64,000 bases of DNA from positions 54,613-118,612 of the forward strand of contig NW_006766946.1 in assembly GCF_000275845.1 (NCBI RefSeq), given 5' to 3'. Below the pieces are notes generated by a model. The model saw only the letters and a list, made by a program, of their open reading frames with translations, had not been told where the DNA came from and made no database searches. Position numbers and translations under genes: made by a program. Shown here piece after piece: positions 21,775 through 33,369 of the stretch (the stretch's first letter is position 1; every line of letters starts with the position of its first letter). The stretch comes from Dichomitus squalens LYAD-421 SS1 (lineage: Eukaryota > Basidiomycota > Agaricomycetes > Polyporales > Polyporaceae).

Positions 21775-24700
21775 ATGAATTGTACTGATACGCTCTACGA
21801 TACTGCAGAGAAGCTACAAGTATCTCTCCACCCACTAACACCAACTGGAGAATGTCCATCACATGCTCGCAGCCTGTCCGGTTTGCTGCAACATCCCGCT
21901 AATCATCCATCGATCCCAGCCGACCCTACACTTTCTAACAATCCGAACGGTAAGTATTTCTGTGCACACAAGCGGAACGCTACTGACTACCTGTGTGAGG
22001 AAGAAATGCACAGCAGTTTGTCCCGGTCAATCCACTCCGTCGTCAAATATCTGTCTCGATACCCCGAGCTCCAACCCCTGAGCGGTCATGGATCCCTCTG
22101 GCTATCGGTGATTGCGTGTGTCTTCCGTAAGACTGTTCCAAACTGCTCAGTGTTGTAAGTTCGCTGTCAGATACTCGACCACGCTCACTAATGCCATTAT
22201 CACGATATACGGCAGTATCAATAGTAGATTCGCCCTCCCGAAGCTGGATGGTGCTAGTAATATGCCAAGGAACAGCGAGGCGTTACTGCTAGGTCTCATT
22301 CCGTTTACCCGGAAGGGTGAGTAAGGCGAACGGAGCTGTTATGGGCGTGCGCTCTGTTGACAAATGCAGCAGACGGCGCAACATGGAGGGCACCTTCACT
22401 TCAGGAAGCTCACAGGGACACCTCAGAGAGCGCACATTCGTCTGCTATGGTCTCCGAAAATTGTGATGGACTGCGCGGTACCCTCGGTTGCTTGTTGACG
22501 GACACAGCAGATAGCGCGACGCCTCGAGACGCTGACAGTGGCACATCAACAAGCATTCAATCGTCCGCTACACATCCCCAAACTGGTGATGGACTATCTG
22601 ATATCCTAGGTCGGTCGTCATCCATACTAGTGCATCGACTCAAATACTAAGATAAGATGCTTTACAGCTGAGACAGCGCACGCCGCCATGGCCGATGAGT
22701 TGCACAAGATTTCAGCAAGTATTGCTCAAGCACACTTCACGTCTTCGACAGCATATCCCATTCCCCTAGTCCCAATGTTATGCATTGCAACTCGTGCTGG
22801 CATCGTACCCCTCATGTGCAGCGCTATGCATCAACGCAAGGCGCTTGGCTGTGAAGATATTCCCGTATTGGGCATCACTCAACATCAAATCGAGTCGAAC
22901 TCCACGCTCCAGATACTGGTGGGATGGATTGAGGAGTCAGAGAGCAATGAGGACGAACACAGGGTGAATACCAGCGCGTTGAGACCGGTTACGGACAGTT
23001 AGTTGACGTGCGTTTGGAACAGATGCATATTGCAACTTCGCTTAGTGCGGGGATGCGGACTTCACCTGATTACGGCGTATTCAATCTTCATGATCAATCA
23101 TCCACGTTGGCTTTCTCCGACTTCCTCATCCGAGTAGGCCTGCACTTCGCGACAATAGCATCAAGTCTTCCCCCTGAACGAGCGGTTCCTGGGGTTGACT
23201 GTGAATGCATTCATCACTGGAGGGACGGCCCAATACTGGAAACATTGTCTGGGGACCAACTAAGCGAGGAGTGGATAAGAGAGTGGAATAGAGAAGTTAA
23301 TGACTGCAGGTTTGTTCACTCTCCGATGTTCATCACACCGACGCGTTGACGTTACATACTCATATTAGAGCTTCCTTGTGCAACTAGGGACATCTCGATT
23401 GTGGGTTCGTGAGTCCTACATCTTGGCAGTCGTGAGACATGTTCATTGTCCCGCGTCTGCACGTACTGAGGATAGCTAGCAGACTTCGTTGGCCGACACG
23501 ATCTAATCTGTGGTAGGCTTCCTCCTCTAACTCGTCAAAGCAGATAGACTCAATTACTACGTATCAGGCTTCTCGAACATGACCTCAAGAGCGATCAAGA
23601 GTCCGCCCAAGAAAGCGAGGAGTCAGAGGGCGGGGATCTGGTGCATTGGACTCCCTCGGAGGTCGTGGCCCCAAACCCCGGAATTGTGGATTGGATGCTA
23701 GATCACAGTGTCATGCCCGTTCCATTGCCCAGGGTTTCAGATGGGCCAATATACGAGGAACATCGAGACAAGATGACTTGTTTCGTTGATATCATGCGTG
23801 ATCGTAATCCAACGCGTAGCTCAATGATGGCGAGCAGCACTCTTGTCTGCCCCTTGGCGTCCACTTACTTTGGATCTTCAGGCCTGCGGCAACGAGAACG
23901 ACGATCTCTTATCACTAGCCACAGTAGTGCGCCATACGCACTTGCTGCTGGAAGATGAATGTCCAGATTCGAAGAAACAGCGGGCATCACTGTGGCGTCA
24001 TATGGCTCAATGGTTTTTCGGCGAATCTCCCGATATCTCGGGTAGCTTCACGGAATACATGTAGGTTTGCAGACAGCGATCATCTTTTCTAAAGTTTCTG
24101 AACAATCTCAGCGTAGAGGTACCTATTGAATTCCTGAGAAGCAACGAATACGACCAATTAGCTCGAGCGTATCCCTTGGTAATGGCTAGCACCGACACAA
24201 AGGATCTCGGCGATGAAGTGCTTCCCTACCAATCAGTCTATGCCAACATGACCCGACATGCAGATCTCGTTCGCGACGACTTTCATGCACGTCGTGATGC
24301 GATCCTCGAAGGGGCAGACAGCACGCATAGTATGCACGACGTCAGAGGTCTTTGGATTTTCTCGAGAGTGATGGCCAAGATGGAGGAAAGTATCTCGGAC
24401 ACTTGGCGCAGTTACGCTGCAGCTCGTCGTCGCTCTCGTGCGTTCAAAAATGCGTATCGGAAGCGAATGGCAGAGTACAAGAATCGACTGGCTCAATATC
24501 CTATCGGAACTATTGTGGATGCATCGCTTGCCTTGGTTGTTCATTTGAGGCCCGAAAGCCAAGCAGCTCGTAATCTACTTCAATCTATTTCGTTCTATCG
24601 ACTATCTGAAGGTGAGTACTCCTCATGATCGTCGATGTGTATCAACTGACCTGCTGGCCGTGATAGGATCTACCTTGGAGTCCTCGAAGCTACACCTGCC

Positions 24701-25215
24701 GTTACTAATCGTGAAACATCAGAGCCACGGGACTGAGCTAGAAGTTGCCACCGTCAATGAGCAACGAATGTCGTGTGCCAGTGCCACGCGCTTCCTTGCT
24801 GCGCTTGGCATATTCGACTTTCCGGTGTATGGCCTTGCGACGTATGGTACAAAAGGCGCGGTCTGCCAGACATGGTCCTCACAATCGGAAGGCGTAAGTC
24901 TATCCTCCCTGAGGGTATTTCAAGCGCGATAACACACATCGTCAGTGCTGCTTTATTGTGGATGTCGACCGAGACGGCACCGAATTCGACATAGCTGAAG
25001 AAATTGGAATCCTCCGTTGTGCGAACTTCTTTGGCATGGTGAACAGGAGCGCGGCAGATCTACTCGCCCGGTTCGAACAAGCCAAGCCATCGCTGTTAGA
25101 GCTTCTGAAGTCCGAGGAAGGCAGGGCATCGCTCAGTTGGACCTCACGGATGCAGCTGGAAGAAGTGTGGCCAGGAGGCGTCCCACCGGAAGTAGACGGG
25201 GAGGACTCGGAGTGA
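21775..25215 (+). CDS. modular fungal protein A: X-domain plus PD-(D/E)XK-like Y-domain
   Basis: A multi-exon gene not recognised from any named family, start ATG 21775, TGA about 25213-25215. Introns are convincing at 21951-22003, 22128-22213, 22317-22369, 22607-22667, 23316-23370 region, 24062-24112 and 24612-24666. The N-terminal quarter is Ser/Thr-rich. The X part (about 22680-23310) reads LCIATRAGIVPLMCSAMHQR, LQILVGWIEES, MHIATSLSAGM, FNLHDQSSTLAFSDFLIRVG, and matches the gene at 37627. The Y part has PNPGIVDWMLDHSVMPVP, RLAQYPIGTIVDASLALVV, LPLLIVKHQS, NEQRMSCASATRFLAALG, then FDFPVYGLATYGTKGAVC. This is the layout of a PD-(D/E)XK nuclease-like fold, but the expected ExK is KHQ, so catalysis is doubtful. 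Paralogues of Y lie at 27439-29424 and 31850-33369. Exon choices between 23316 and 23640 are unresolved; two genes rather than one is possible. Confidence 0.6.
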
Positions 25216-25666
25216 GACGTTTGCTCGAATACTAAACATGTACAACAAGTGAATTGGGTCGGCATGATTGCTCTGAAATTCAGTATCCCAACACCAGCGC
25301 GGCCTGTCGATACTGGCGGAAAACAAGAGCGCGAAGTGGTGACTGTGCCCGCAGATAATATTGTTGATACCCTACATACCATCCTGAGTTGATTACATGT
25401 CGGTAAGAGGCTCTTCCGAGAAACTTCCTATATCCAGTACTGCTATCAGTACATTTTTGGAGAGTCAGCGTCGGTGAAAGCTTGCATGGGGTGCTGACTC
25501 TTCGTTTCAAGAGTATCCGCTGCGAAAGCTACATTAAGGGATCATGTCGGTCACCAAACGAAGAAGCCATTGATTTGGACCTGCGCTGTATGCTGCAGTT
25601 ATGTGAACTCACCAGAGCATGTTTTCTAAAATGATGACAGGACATAGACTAACACGGCAGGTAAAG
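25216..25666. other. intergenic, nothing recognised
   Basis: Lies between the stop of gene A and the start of the duplicated BAR fragment. It shows no similarity that I can see to the sequence beyond the stop of the intact BAR gene, so the duplication's original spacer has been replaced or has diverged. Confidence 0.3.
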
Positions 25667-26158
25667 CGGTATTCGCCCTGAGCGGCAACGCTGAACTCCT
25701 AGATCTCGCCTTGTACGGAGGAGAGATACTCGGCGGCAGTAGCATAGAACAAGAGCTGTGCTAGTAGGAGTGATTCGAAGAAGGTGTCCAGACGGCGATA
25801 ACAAGAGGCGATCTGAACTGAGCTTTGGCAAGCTCGTTCAGGTTCTTCAGGGGGTCCGGGCGCAAAAACAAGCTGGTGAGCACTCATGCAGACAACTGAC
25901 GAAGTTGCTGAGAACATAACACATGTTCGTCGAGAACAGTCTTCATGAGGGTGATCGCAACCTCCGTCTCCGTCCTCCGCGTTGTCGACCTCGAGTCTTG
26001 CGGCTTCCTGCTTCGACTGGCTGGCGTTCTTCAACCTACAGAAGGTCGCGTACGGATAGTATGGGCCAATGAGACGCGTTCACGTCGACAGCGGTGCTTT
26101 CCGAGTCACGAAACATCGGAGCTCGAGCCTCCGGCTAACCCGGACCGCCGGACGGGCC
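25667..26158 (-). pseudogene. 3' fragment of the Gvp36-like BAR gene
   Basis: Runs parallel to 34582-35086 of the intact BAR gene in the same orientation. Recognisable pieces on the minus strand are ATAAEYLSSVQGEI, LKNASQSKQEAARLEV(D/E)NAED, and the region that encodes LELDAAKQT in the parent, up to the point gacgggcc at 26151-26158. The copy lacks the parent's last exon and has lost the sequence for DLVQKTEV next to NAEDGDGG. It also has stops in place of LSVAAEGEYR, so it cannot make the protein. It ends abruptly where valyl-tRNA synthetase sequence begins on the other strand. Confidence 0.85.
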
Positions 26159-27225
26159 GCGCGGCGCATAACTTCTGGCTTCATAAGCTGTGCGACGTTC
26201 ACATGGTGATTCGCCTCCTGCGTCTCCGTGTATTGTGTTATAATCGTTTGCCACGTCCCCCAGGAAGCGATGAAGCCCATGACGGACGAGTCGGCGTCGG
26301 AGACTACGCGCAAGTCTGCACAACAGACGCTTTACACGTGCTTAGATCACGGTCTTCGTCTCCTGCACCCCTTCATGCCACTCGTAACGCAGGAGCTCTG
26401 GCAGCGTCTCCCACGCCGCCCCAACGGCCCCACGCCGTCGATCATGCTCTCGAAGTACCCGACTTTCGTACGTGTCTGCTGACGCTGACCTTCATCCAAT
26501 CATCGAAGCTAACAGTAATATCTGGGAAATGCAGGACAAGACATACGAATTCTGAACACAGACCGAACACGATTTCGACCTTGTCTTCTCCACCGTCAAG
26601 TCGGCCCGTGCTCTTGCTGCATCATACACTATCATCCAGAACCTCCATGGTCAGCTTCTGATCTAATAGCTGCTCTTTGTTGGTATTCATTCATTGAATG
26701 TTTCGGGCGGTGTATATTCGTGCTGAGAATGATGCTGAGGCAAAGCTGTTCGAATCTCAGGTCCCTGCATTCATTGTGTGCGCTCACGAAAAACCGGAAA
26801 TATTTAGAGGTAGTTCGCGACATCAACCGCGCTCCTGAAGGCTGCGGGTCTGAAGTTCTCACCCCGACCGCCGCTCCTGCACGTGCTCGTTAGAGTGAGT
26901 CTTCGAGTGGCTGTTGCGCTGTCGTGTTTTCGCTGAACGGACTTCGTATGTTCTAGTGCCAAGTAGATCTGGCTGGCGAGATCAATCAATGCTAGACGAA
27001 GCTCACATTAGCCAAGGTGAACTTGTCCAAGATTGAGAAGGTCAGGTCTCGTTGACTACAACTTTTGGCTGTTCCCGCGAACATCCGCTTAGCTAATGAG
27101 CAGAAGGTATGCCTAGTTTTGATGACCCGGTGGGGTACTATATTCACCAATATCTTGTAGAGGAAGACCCTTGCGGCGGATATAGAAGTATTAGAGCACT
27201 CGATAGAAATGTTCACGAAATTGCG
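26159..27225 (+). pseudogene. 3' fragment of the valyl-tRNA synthetase gene
   Basis: Copies 19819-20872 of the intact gene, introns included. It starts AAHNFWLHKLCDVHMV (parent [16 protein letters not shown]) and contains an almost unchanged exon [20 protein letters not shown] to SKYPTF, where I count roughly ten differences in about 220 bases. Further on it decays: TGA after DKTYEF at about 26552, other stops, and altered splice sites in the coiled-coil part. It ends near the position equivalent to the parent's stop codon. No promoter or start is present. Retained introns show the copy arose from DNA and not from mRNA. Confidence 0.9.
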
Positions 27226-27438
27226 GTATTAGCGATCCACGACATCGACAAACCCAACAACGCGGTACATTTCGTAGATGCTAGCTCATCTCAAACCAGT
27301 CGCTCTTCGTCGTTTATAGATTCATTCAGGTATATAGGAGGGCTCGCCCAACCCCTCAAAGACACCGACCTATGCCGTGGTTATGCACTCGTCCTGCTCC
27401 GGATCAGTCAGTCATATGACTTGAGTGTTGTGAGATCG

Positions 27439-29424
27439 TCACCTTTCTCCAGGCGCGTCCTTCATTTGGAGTTCTGATAGCTGTCCAACGAGTTGCCATC
27501 CGGCCTGTTTGCCACTGATGATCCTTTGCACTAGAGCCGGCCTTTTCTCCTGATATCTTTGCCACAAGGCCGACCCCACCCGTCGCCGAAGCCTGATCAG
27601 AAATAGTAGCATTTGCATGGCGTCTGATGGGTTCTTTAAGTCATAGACCACTGTAGGGTTGCTATGGATCACATAGCAAATCTTGAATACCGAGTGAGCA
27701 CTGGTTTCAATACCGTCATTGATCTAAAATCTGCTAGATACTCACCTTCGATTGCCTTGAGCTACACCATGCCGCGCAAAGCGTTCCATACTGTCCTACT
27801 GTTGCTAAACCGTATATTGGGAAGTCCCGGATACCCAGTGCGGACAAGGCCCTCACGATGCTAACACAATATTCCAGCCGTTGGTTCTCTGCGACACGTT
27901 CCTTGTCTTCATCGTCGGTCTTGTTCTCCACGACGAAGAAAGGAAGGCGGAAGGCCCGTGCACCATTGTCTGTGCGCTCTTCCTCTTTTGGTACATCTTC
28001 GTCGTCCCGAATGAGTACCTTCCATCCGTTCTTTGCGCGCTCTAGAGATGACCGCGACTTCCCACTCGATGCGCAGTTGAGTGATCTCAGGATGTCCTCG
28101 ATTTCTTCATCGCCCAGGACTTCTTTCCCGTGTCTTCTAATGTCCTGTTCTCTGATGTCCTCGAATAGCCGATAATCAACGAGCATGTATAGACCGTCGC
28201 ATCTGCCAGTCGGTGGGTACCCTGAGAGACGGTCGCGGAAAGCATTGGTAGCTTTACTAGGATCGTCTCGACCGAGCTTGGCTACGGTGCTGTTGACCTC
28301 GTGTACTTGTGTTATAATCTCGTGAATTTCCCTGCAATGCTGCACAGCCTCAGGTTTGCGTAAAGCCTCCGTTAAACGCTTGATATAAGCCGCGGTGGCG
28401 GTTCCGAAATCCTTATGGATGGGCTTTGCAGTGCTCTTGCCCGCCGCTTTGACAATTCGATCGAACTCAGGGAAGCGGGGGTATTTCAAAACTCTCTCCT
28501 TCCTATTGACACAGCATCGATATTAGCTTTGTGGTATACGGATCCACATCAAGTGTCCTAACCTATAGATTGCGGGAGGTTCCCTCTGGGCATATTTCCG
28601 TGGTTCACGCATCCAGCCAGATATGGGTTCCTGAGATCCGTCTTCGAGGAAAGCCTCGGTGATAGGAATATCTTGGTCGTCCTCATCTTTGGGTCCCTCA
28701 GGTTCCGTATTGGGCAATCCGACCTCTAGTTTGGCAAAGTCCGTCCCCTGCGACGGCCAAGGTTCAGTTCCCTCATCAAAAGAACTGTGTTTGTTACAGT
28801 AGTCTTCACTGGCGATGAGGAGTGAGTCCCAAGTCCAAGTCCATTCAGCTTCGCTCTTCCGGTCCGGGTCTGCGTCAAGTTCCACAGCGCGGTCCACGAC
28901 GTTTTGTACTATTTTATGGAAATGAGACTCTTCTCTAGACGTGAGATGTGCCAACATGAGATCTGTCTCTTCGACCAGGGTAGGGACCTCCGAAGCAGCC
29001 ACAGTGCTGTTGGATTTGGGTGTTTGGCCACTGGACCGACAGTCGGGAGGAACACTTGATTGAACGAACTGGCCAGAGGTCTTATTGTACAACAATATCT
29101 GATTCACCTTGAGTAGGAACACGAGGCCCAAGCAGTTAGCATGCTAGATCAAAAGTTGAGATACATGATAATACCACTGACTGGGGCCGTGAGGTTGACG
29201 GGCTTGATGAAATCGAGAATCTCTTGGGCTCTCTTGAAGTTCATATATCTTGTTTGCGCCCAATATGCAGGATATATGATGACCCATTGATCTAAACACC
29301 ATTCGGCAATACGAGGGTGATCCAAGTCGATTGCACGGGCTCTGTTGCCGTCTGCAATACTGGTCAAGAAAGATTTGTCCATGATCCGATTAGAATGATA
29401 TCCTTTGGGACAGTATATAGCCAT
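27439..29424 (-). CDS. modular fungal protein B: PD-(D/E)XK-like Y-domain with intact motif
   Basis: Minus-strand paralogue of the Y part of gene A. Candidate ATG 29424 (MAIYCPKGYHSNRIMDKSF), then DHPRIAEWCLDQWVIIYPA, aligning with GIVDWMLDHSVMPVP in A. An acidic linker (GPKDEDDQDIPITEAF) follows, then an intron ending about 28497 before KERVLKYPRFPEFDRIVKAA. The core has RLSGYPPTGRCDGLYMLVDY (Asp codon about 28198), then FRLPFFVVENKTDDEDK (ExK at about 27928-27920), ENQRLEYCVSIVRALSALG (QxxxY at about 27883) and RDFPIYGLATVGQYGTLCAAW. The last exon encodes VVYDLKNPSDAMQMLLFLIRL and ends at 27439. Asp, ExK and QxxxY together are the PD-(D/E)XK nuclease pattern, so this copy could be active. 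A splice donor GTAAGT (29512-29517) and a branch TACTAAT (29490-29496) indicate at least one upstream exon. Confidence 0.62.
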
Positions 29425-31002
29425 ACCGCGAGCTAGATGTATGATTCTGTGTCTGTGCTCTTGTAAATTCAAGGATTCAGTTCGGATTGATTAGTACTTC
29501 ATTAACATCAAACTTACATTGTCTCTTGAGTTGTGCCTCGACCCGCTGACGATTTGTTCCCCGGTTTCTTGGGTTCCTTATTCTGTTGTCTGTACTCAAC
29601 AGATGAGTGTTGAGAGCGCAGTGATTGTCCCCGGTGATCAATACCTCTGATCCTCAGCCACCACGGCGGTTTCTACGTGGCCCCGATCCATTGACAAGGC
29701 TTGGATCCGACCGGACCTACGTGGATTCTCTGCCGCAGAAGACTGAGCATTGGATGAAGACGTCATTCTGGTGTGCGTATAAGTGGGCGATGACTGAGCA
29801 ATAGGTGAGGGATATATCGTCGAGAGTATACACCTGTTCGAGGATCATGTAATTGGTGCAACATCCATAGATGGGCCCGTTGTATTTATACCCGTGCAGC
29901 ATGAGTGATTTCACCAGAGCAGAAGCAAATTGTTGAGTAACGTGAACATTACTCTTGAATCAACAATCAGAAACTATTGAGCGTACGTATCATTAGATTC
30001 CTCGAAGGAATGATAGATGTCTTCCATTCCATTCTATAACTGTCATAGTAGCGCACGGTGTCTTACTTTTTGAAGTCCATCCTATCACTATCATTAGGGC
30101 CGTTAAAATTTTGGGGACGGAACACACAGAGAAGCCACTGACGGAGGAGATAGCTAAGCAAACCTAGCCAATGAGTATGCCTGTGAAACCGCTTCTAAAG
30201 TGGTGCCAATCGACGTAGAACGCTTTTGTCCCAGAGATGCTCGCAATCGATATTCCTCTGACGTCCGGAATGCAGAAGATTCCTCGGAAAATGACGAGCG
30301 CGAGGAATGAGGTCGGTACCTTACCGTATACGACTAGTACACCAGTCACTTTCCTAGTCGCCTCCCAACGTGTCGAGCGTCGGGCGTCCACAACAGTTAA
30401 GCGGTTCCACTAAGGCCTAGTCCTCACGGCGCCATCCTCGGTAATCTGTGATTCGCAGATGAAGCATACCTATCATCCAATGAGACCTCATCATATGAGG
30501 ACGATATCTCGTTCGCAAGCTGATACAGACACGGAGACTCGTTTCAGGATTATGTTGTGTTCAGCAGTTGTTTGCGTGTCAAACGAGCAGCTTCAGTAAA
30601 CGGGATGCATCCTACGCGGTGACCCACCGTTGTTGGGATGCATCCTTGACGTACCCTGTGGAAATGCACCGACTTAGGGATGCATCTGTACTGTGCACCG
30701 TACCTTGGATGCATCCGGTGCACGGTAGGGCACCGCCACGGATGCATCCGATTCACTGAAACACTTGGTCAAACTGCAGTCGGCGCGCGCACGTCGATGC
30801 TGCTTGCAACGTTGTCGTCCAGCATCTGCATGCCTTTTTTGAGGCCAGCCGCGGTCATTCTACAACCACGGCCGAGCAAGCCACGCTGGATTCCCAGATT
30901 CGAGCCTACAAACTGACATCAAGGAGTGAATATGTTCTTGGGTCACATTCTTGGACTAATTGAGAGCAATACTGTGTCCTCAGACTTGAGCATGCTCCGG
31001 GA
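29425..31002. other. intergenic with palindrome repeats; probable 5' exon of gene B
   Basis: The part about 29518-29590 may be an upstream exon of gene B (minus), because a good donor and branch point lie at 29517-29490. Beyond it, AT-rich sequence and a cluster of GGATGCATCC palindromes (30603-30749) occur. No other gene is supported. Confidence 0.4.
30603..30749. repeat. five spaced copies of the palindrome GGATGCATCC
   Basis: The 10-base palindrome is exact at 30603-30612, 30636-30645, 30707-30716 and 30740-30749, and has one mismatch at 30678-30687 (GGATGCATCT). Start-to-start spacing is 33, 42, 29 and 33 bases. The spacers share GTGCACCG- or GCACCG-like words (for example at 30694-30700 and 30716-30722, and ggcaccgcc at 30729). 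The array lies in non-coding sequence between genes B and C. Confidence 0.8.
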
Positions 31003-31160
31003 TGGCCGCTCTAGCCGGCACCCAACGGCAGAACAAGTGCACACAAATAGGCTCAACGCGCGCGCACGACTGCATTTTGATATGCAAACGACTGTAGAGC
31101 GCCGCGCCCAGTAATGGTGCTAGGAACCTGAATTGAGTAATGATGAGTTTGTTATCAGGC
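31003..31160. repeat. degenerate dispersed repeat, copy 2
   Basis: Counterpart of 8250-8335. It holds tttgatatgcaaacgactg at 31076-31094 and the preceding block AGCCGGCACCCAACGGCAGA at 31013-31032. Weak similarity may extend to about 31160 (GAGTTTGTTATCA against CTCGTTTGTCATC in copy 1). There is no coding content. Confidence 0.4.
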
Positions 31161-31849
31161 ACGAAGCTAGTCTTCATCATAGGCTGACCACAATCGCGAA
31201 CAGCGCTCTGTATTTCCCATCACTATTGTGCAAGGGCTATGAGCGAGGAGACGTCAGCGGGCGTCTACACTGCCTTCAAAAGGGAGCACCGCTGGGGGCA
31301 ATATTAAGGCAACATCTAACAATCATACGTCTCACAGATCAAAACCCTCACTATCCGACCAGATTATTTCCTGAGAGGACGCAATGCCTGGCACACACAC
31401 CGATGAGATAGTTCGTATCACGGAGGTTACCCAACGCGTTGATTCAATGGTACGTGCTCTCGTTATGGAGTGATTCCGACACATCAGATGGCTGATCAGA
31501 ATAATCAGTCAATCTCAGAGTCTCCAATCCCAGCAGATACAGCTCAATTCGGAAAAGTCAGTGAGGTATGTGAGGCACGATATGAGCTAGAAAAGTAGTT
31601 AATATCACCCCTCACTTGGGGAACAAATCGTAGAGCAGCAAGCATGAAGGCGACATGGAGGCGAACCTTCAATTCACCTTGTCCAAGTAGGCAATCGTCC
31701 CCTTTCGAGCACGTACATTTACTGATTCTCAATTGAAGGATGTCCTGGGTGTTGAACCCCAACCCTACGTAGGAATATTCCAAGCTGTTCATCATACTAC
31801 TGTTAACAGGATGGTCACAGGTTACTCACTAGAGACCTACTATCTAGAA
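31161..31849. other. upstream region of gene C, no defined gene
   Basis: Short frames around 31133-31411 and 31733-31850 have some protein-like character and may include early exons of gene C. I could not connect them by convincing splice sites. Confidence 0.3.
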
Positions 31850-33369
31850 CAGGCTTGGACGACGATGGGAGTAAAAAACTGCCTGTTGAACCGAGCATCG
31901 TTGACTGGTCTACCGATCACTGTGTTCTCACAATCCCTGTGTCTGAGGGCGAAGAGCCTCACAAGAACCTTGATCTAGTTCCACCCTTGGTATCTCAGTC
32001 ACTCCGCAACCTTCTATCAAAGGTGCTTAGTCCTGTCCAACTTGACTGGGGATCGCGGAATTGATTGAATCTCATATATATGTATATAGCTTAGTCCCAA
32101 TGTCGAATCCAGCCAAGATTCTCCAACAATCATTATGGGAACACGAGGCGCTGCTCCGAGCGGCTTGGCCGCCGCCGCCCTCAATGGCTGGCATGAATCT
32201 CAGAAGCCGTCAGCCATTCAACTCCTGAAGGAGTAAGTAATGAAACATTTCAACCTTCCTTATGCTCTCTCTATCTGGGGCTTACATTCAGGTTCAAGCG
32301 TTGAAGTGAATTATCTACGCTGCACTGGGTGCGACGACATCATTGCAGTCTCTTCAGAAGACCAGGTATCGATGTCGCACATGAGGTTTTCATCGGATGT
32401 TCTCGATCATTGGCATAACATATGCGGCGCACGTAGAGATGTCGAAGAAACGAAGTACATCGAAAATCATACGACATTCATGAAGGGGCTGTTTCTCGAT
32501 AATCGTTGGATGGATCCTTCGGCACTCCAGGAACGTCTCAGTCAATATCCTAAAAGTGGCTTCTGTGACATGGCGTTGTCTGTCAAAGTCAAAGATGTCC
32601 TCCCCAAGGCAGCAGCGGAGGAACCTGGATCTTTGGTTTCCCGGTACCTCTCCGACAAATGCATATCCTTCTACTCAGTCAGTTTCTCTAATCCATTCTC
32701 TTCGTAATTCATAGACAAGCGTGATGTTGACATCGACAACACCCAGAATCTATCAATCAATACAGAGGAGTTTTTCCTCCCGGTCCTCCTCATCAACAGC
32801 CAGAAATATGGGATGAACTTGGATAACACGACGAGAAACTTGCTGCGACTCAATTGCGTGAGCGCGGCAAAGTTCTTATCCACTCTGGGTATTTGGGACT
32901 TTCCTGTACACGGCCTCGTTACATACGGAAGCTACGGCCTTCCGTGCGTAGCTTGGTGCCCGAAGGACAAGGAGGTAAGTATGATTTGGTCGCTTATGAG
33001 CAATCATGGCAGTTATAGGCTGAGTATCTCGGACAGGTCGTCTGCATCACGGATCGCCTTCCTGGAGGGAGACACTTTGACTTTTCTCGAAGCGACAGCT
33101 ACTCGGATTTCCTGAAGTTTTCACAGGACGTCTACGAACATGCATTGAAGTTGAAAACATGTTTTGAAAGCGAGAAAGTCCAGGAAGAATTGAAGTTGCG
33201 CATACAGTCTGACAACGACATTTTGCGATGGTCTGTGAACTCACGGGATGAGGATTATGTCTTCTGGGATAGAGGCGATGAAATGGCGGACGAAAATGTG
33301 GAGGTAGTACAGGAAGCGACGATAGTGATAGCAGAGCCTGAAACAGGGATGAATAGGGCACGCATGTAA
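31850..33369 (+). CDS. modular fungal protein C: zinc-knuckle-like motif and Y-domain
   Basis: Third paralogue with a Y-domain, stop at 33367-33369. The first recognisable exon has DDDGSKKLPVEPSIVDW then STDHCVLTIPV, matching GIVDWMLDHSVMPVP of gene A. The segment from 32290 reads NYLRCTGCDDII, then DVLDHWHNICGAR about 25 residues later, a CxxC...HxxxC pattern that could bind zinc. It continues with LQERLSQYPKSGFCDMALSV, then after an intron (about 32677-32714) FFLPVLLINSQKYG, LRLNCVSAAKFLSTLGIWDF and VHGLVTYGSYGLPCVAWC. The final exon starts near 33019 and ends ETGMNRARM. The nuclease-like Asp is kept but ExK is replaced by NSQ. The link between 32064 and 32290 fails in the simplest splice reading (a TGA appears), so the gene may be damaged or use an intron I did not find. 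Confidence 0.52.

Noticed and set aside
30603..30749. CRISPR array
   Set aside because: Units are only 10 bases and palindromic, spacers are unequal and similar to one another, and the genome is fungal.
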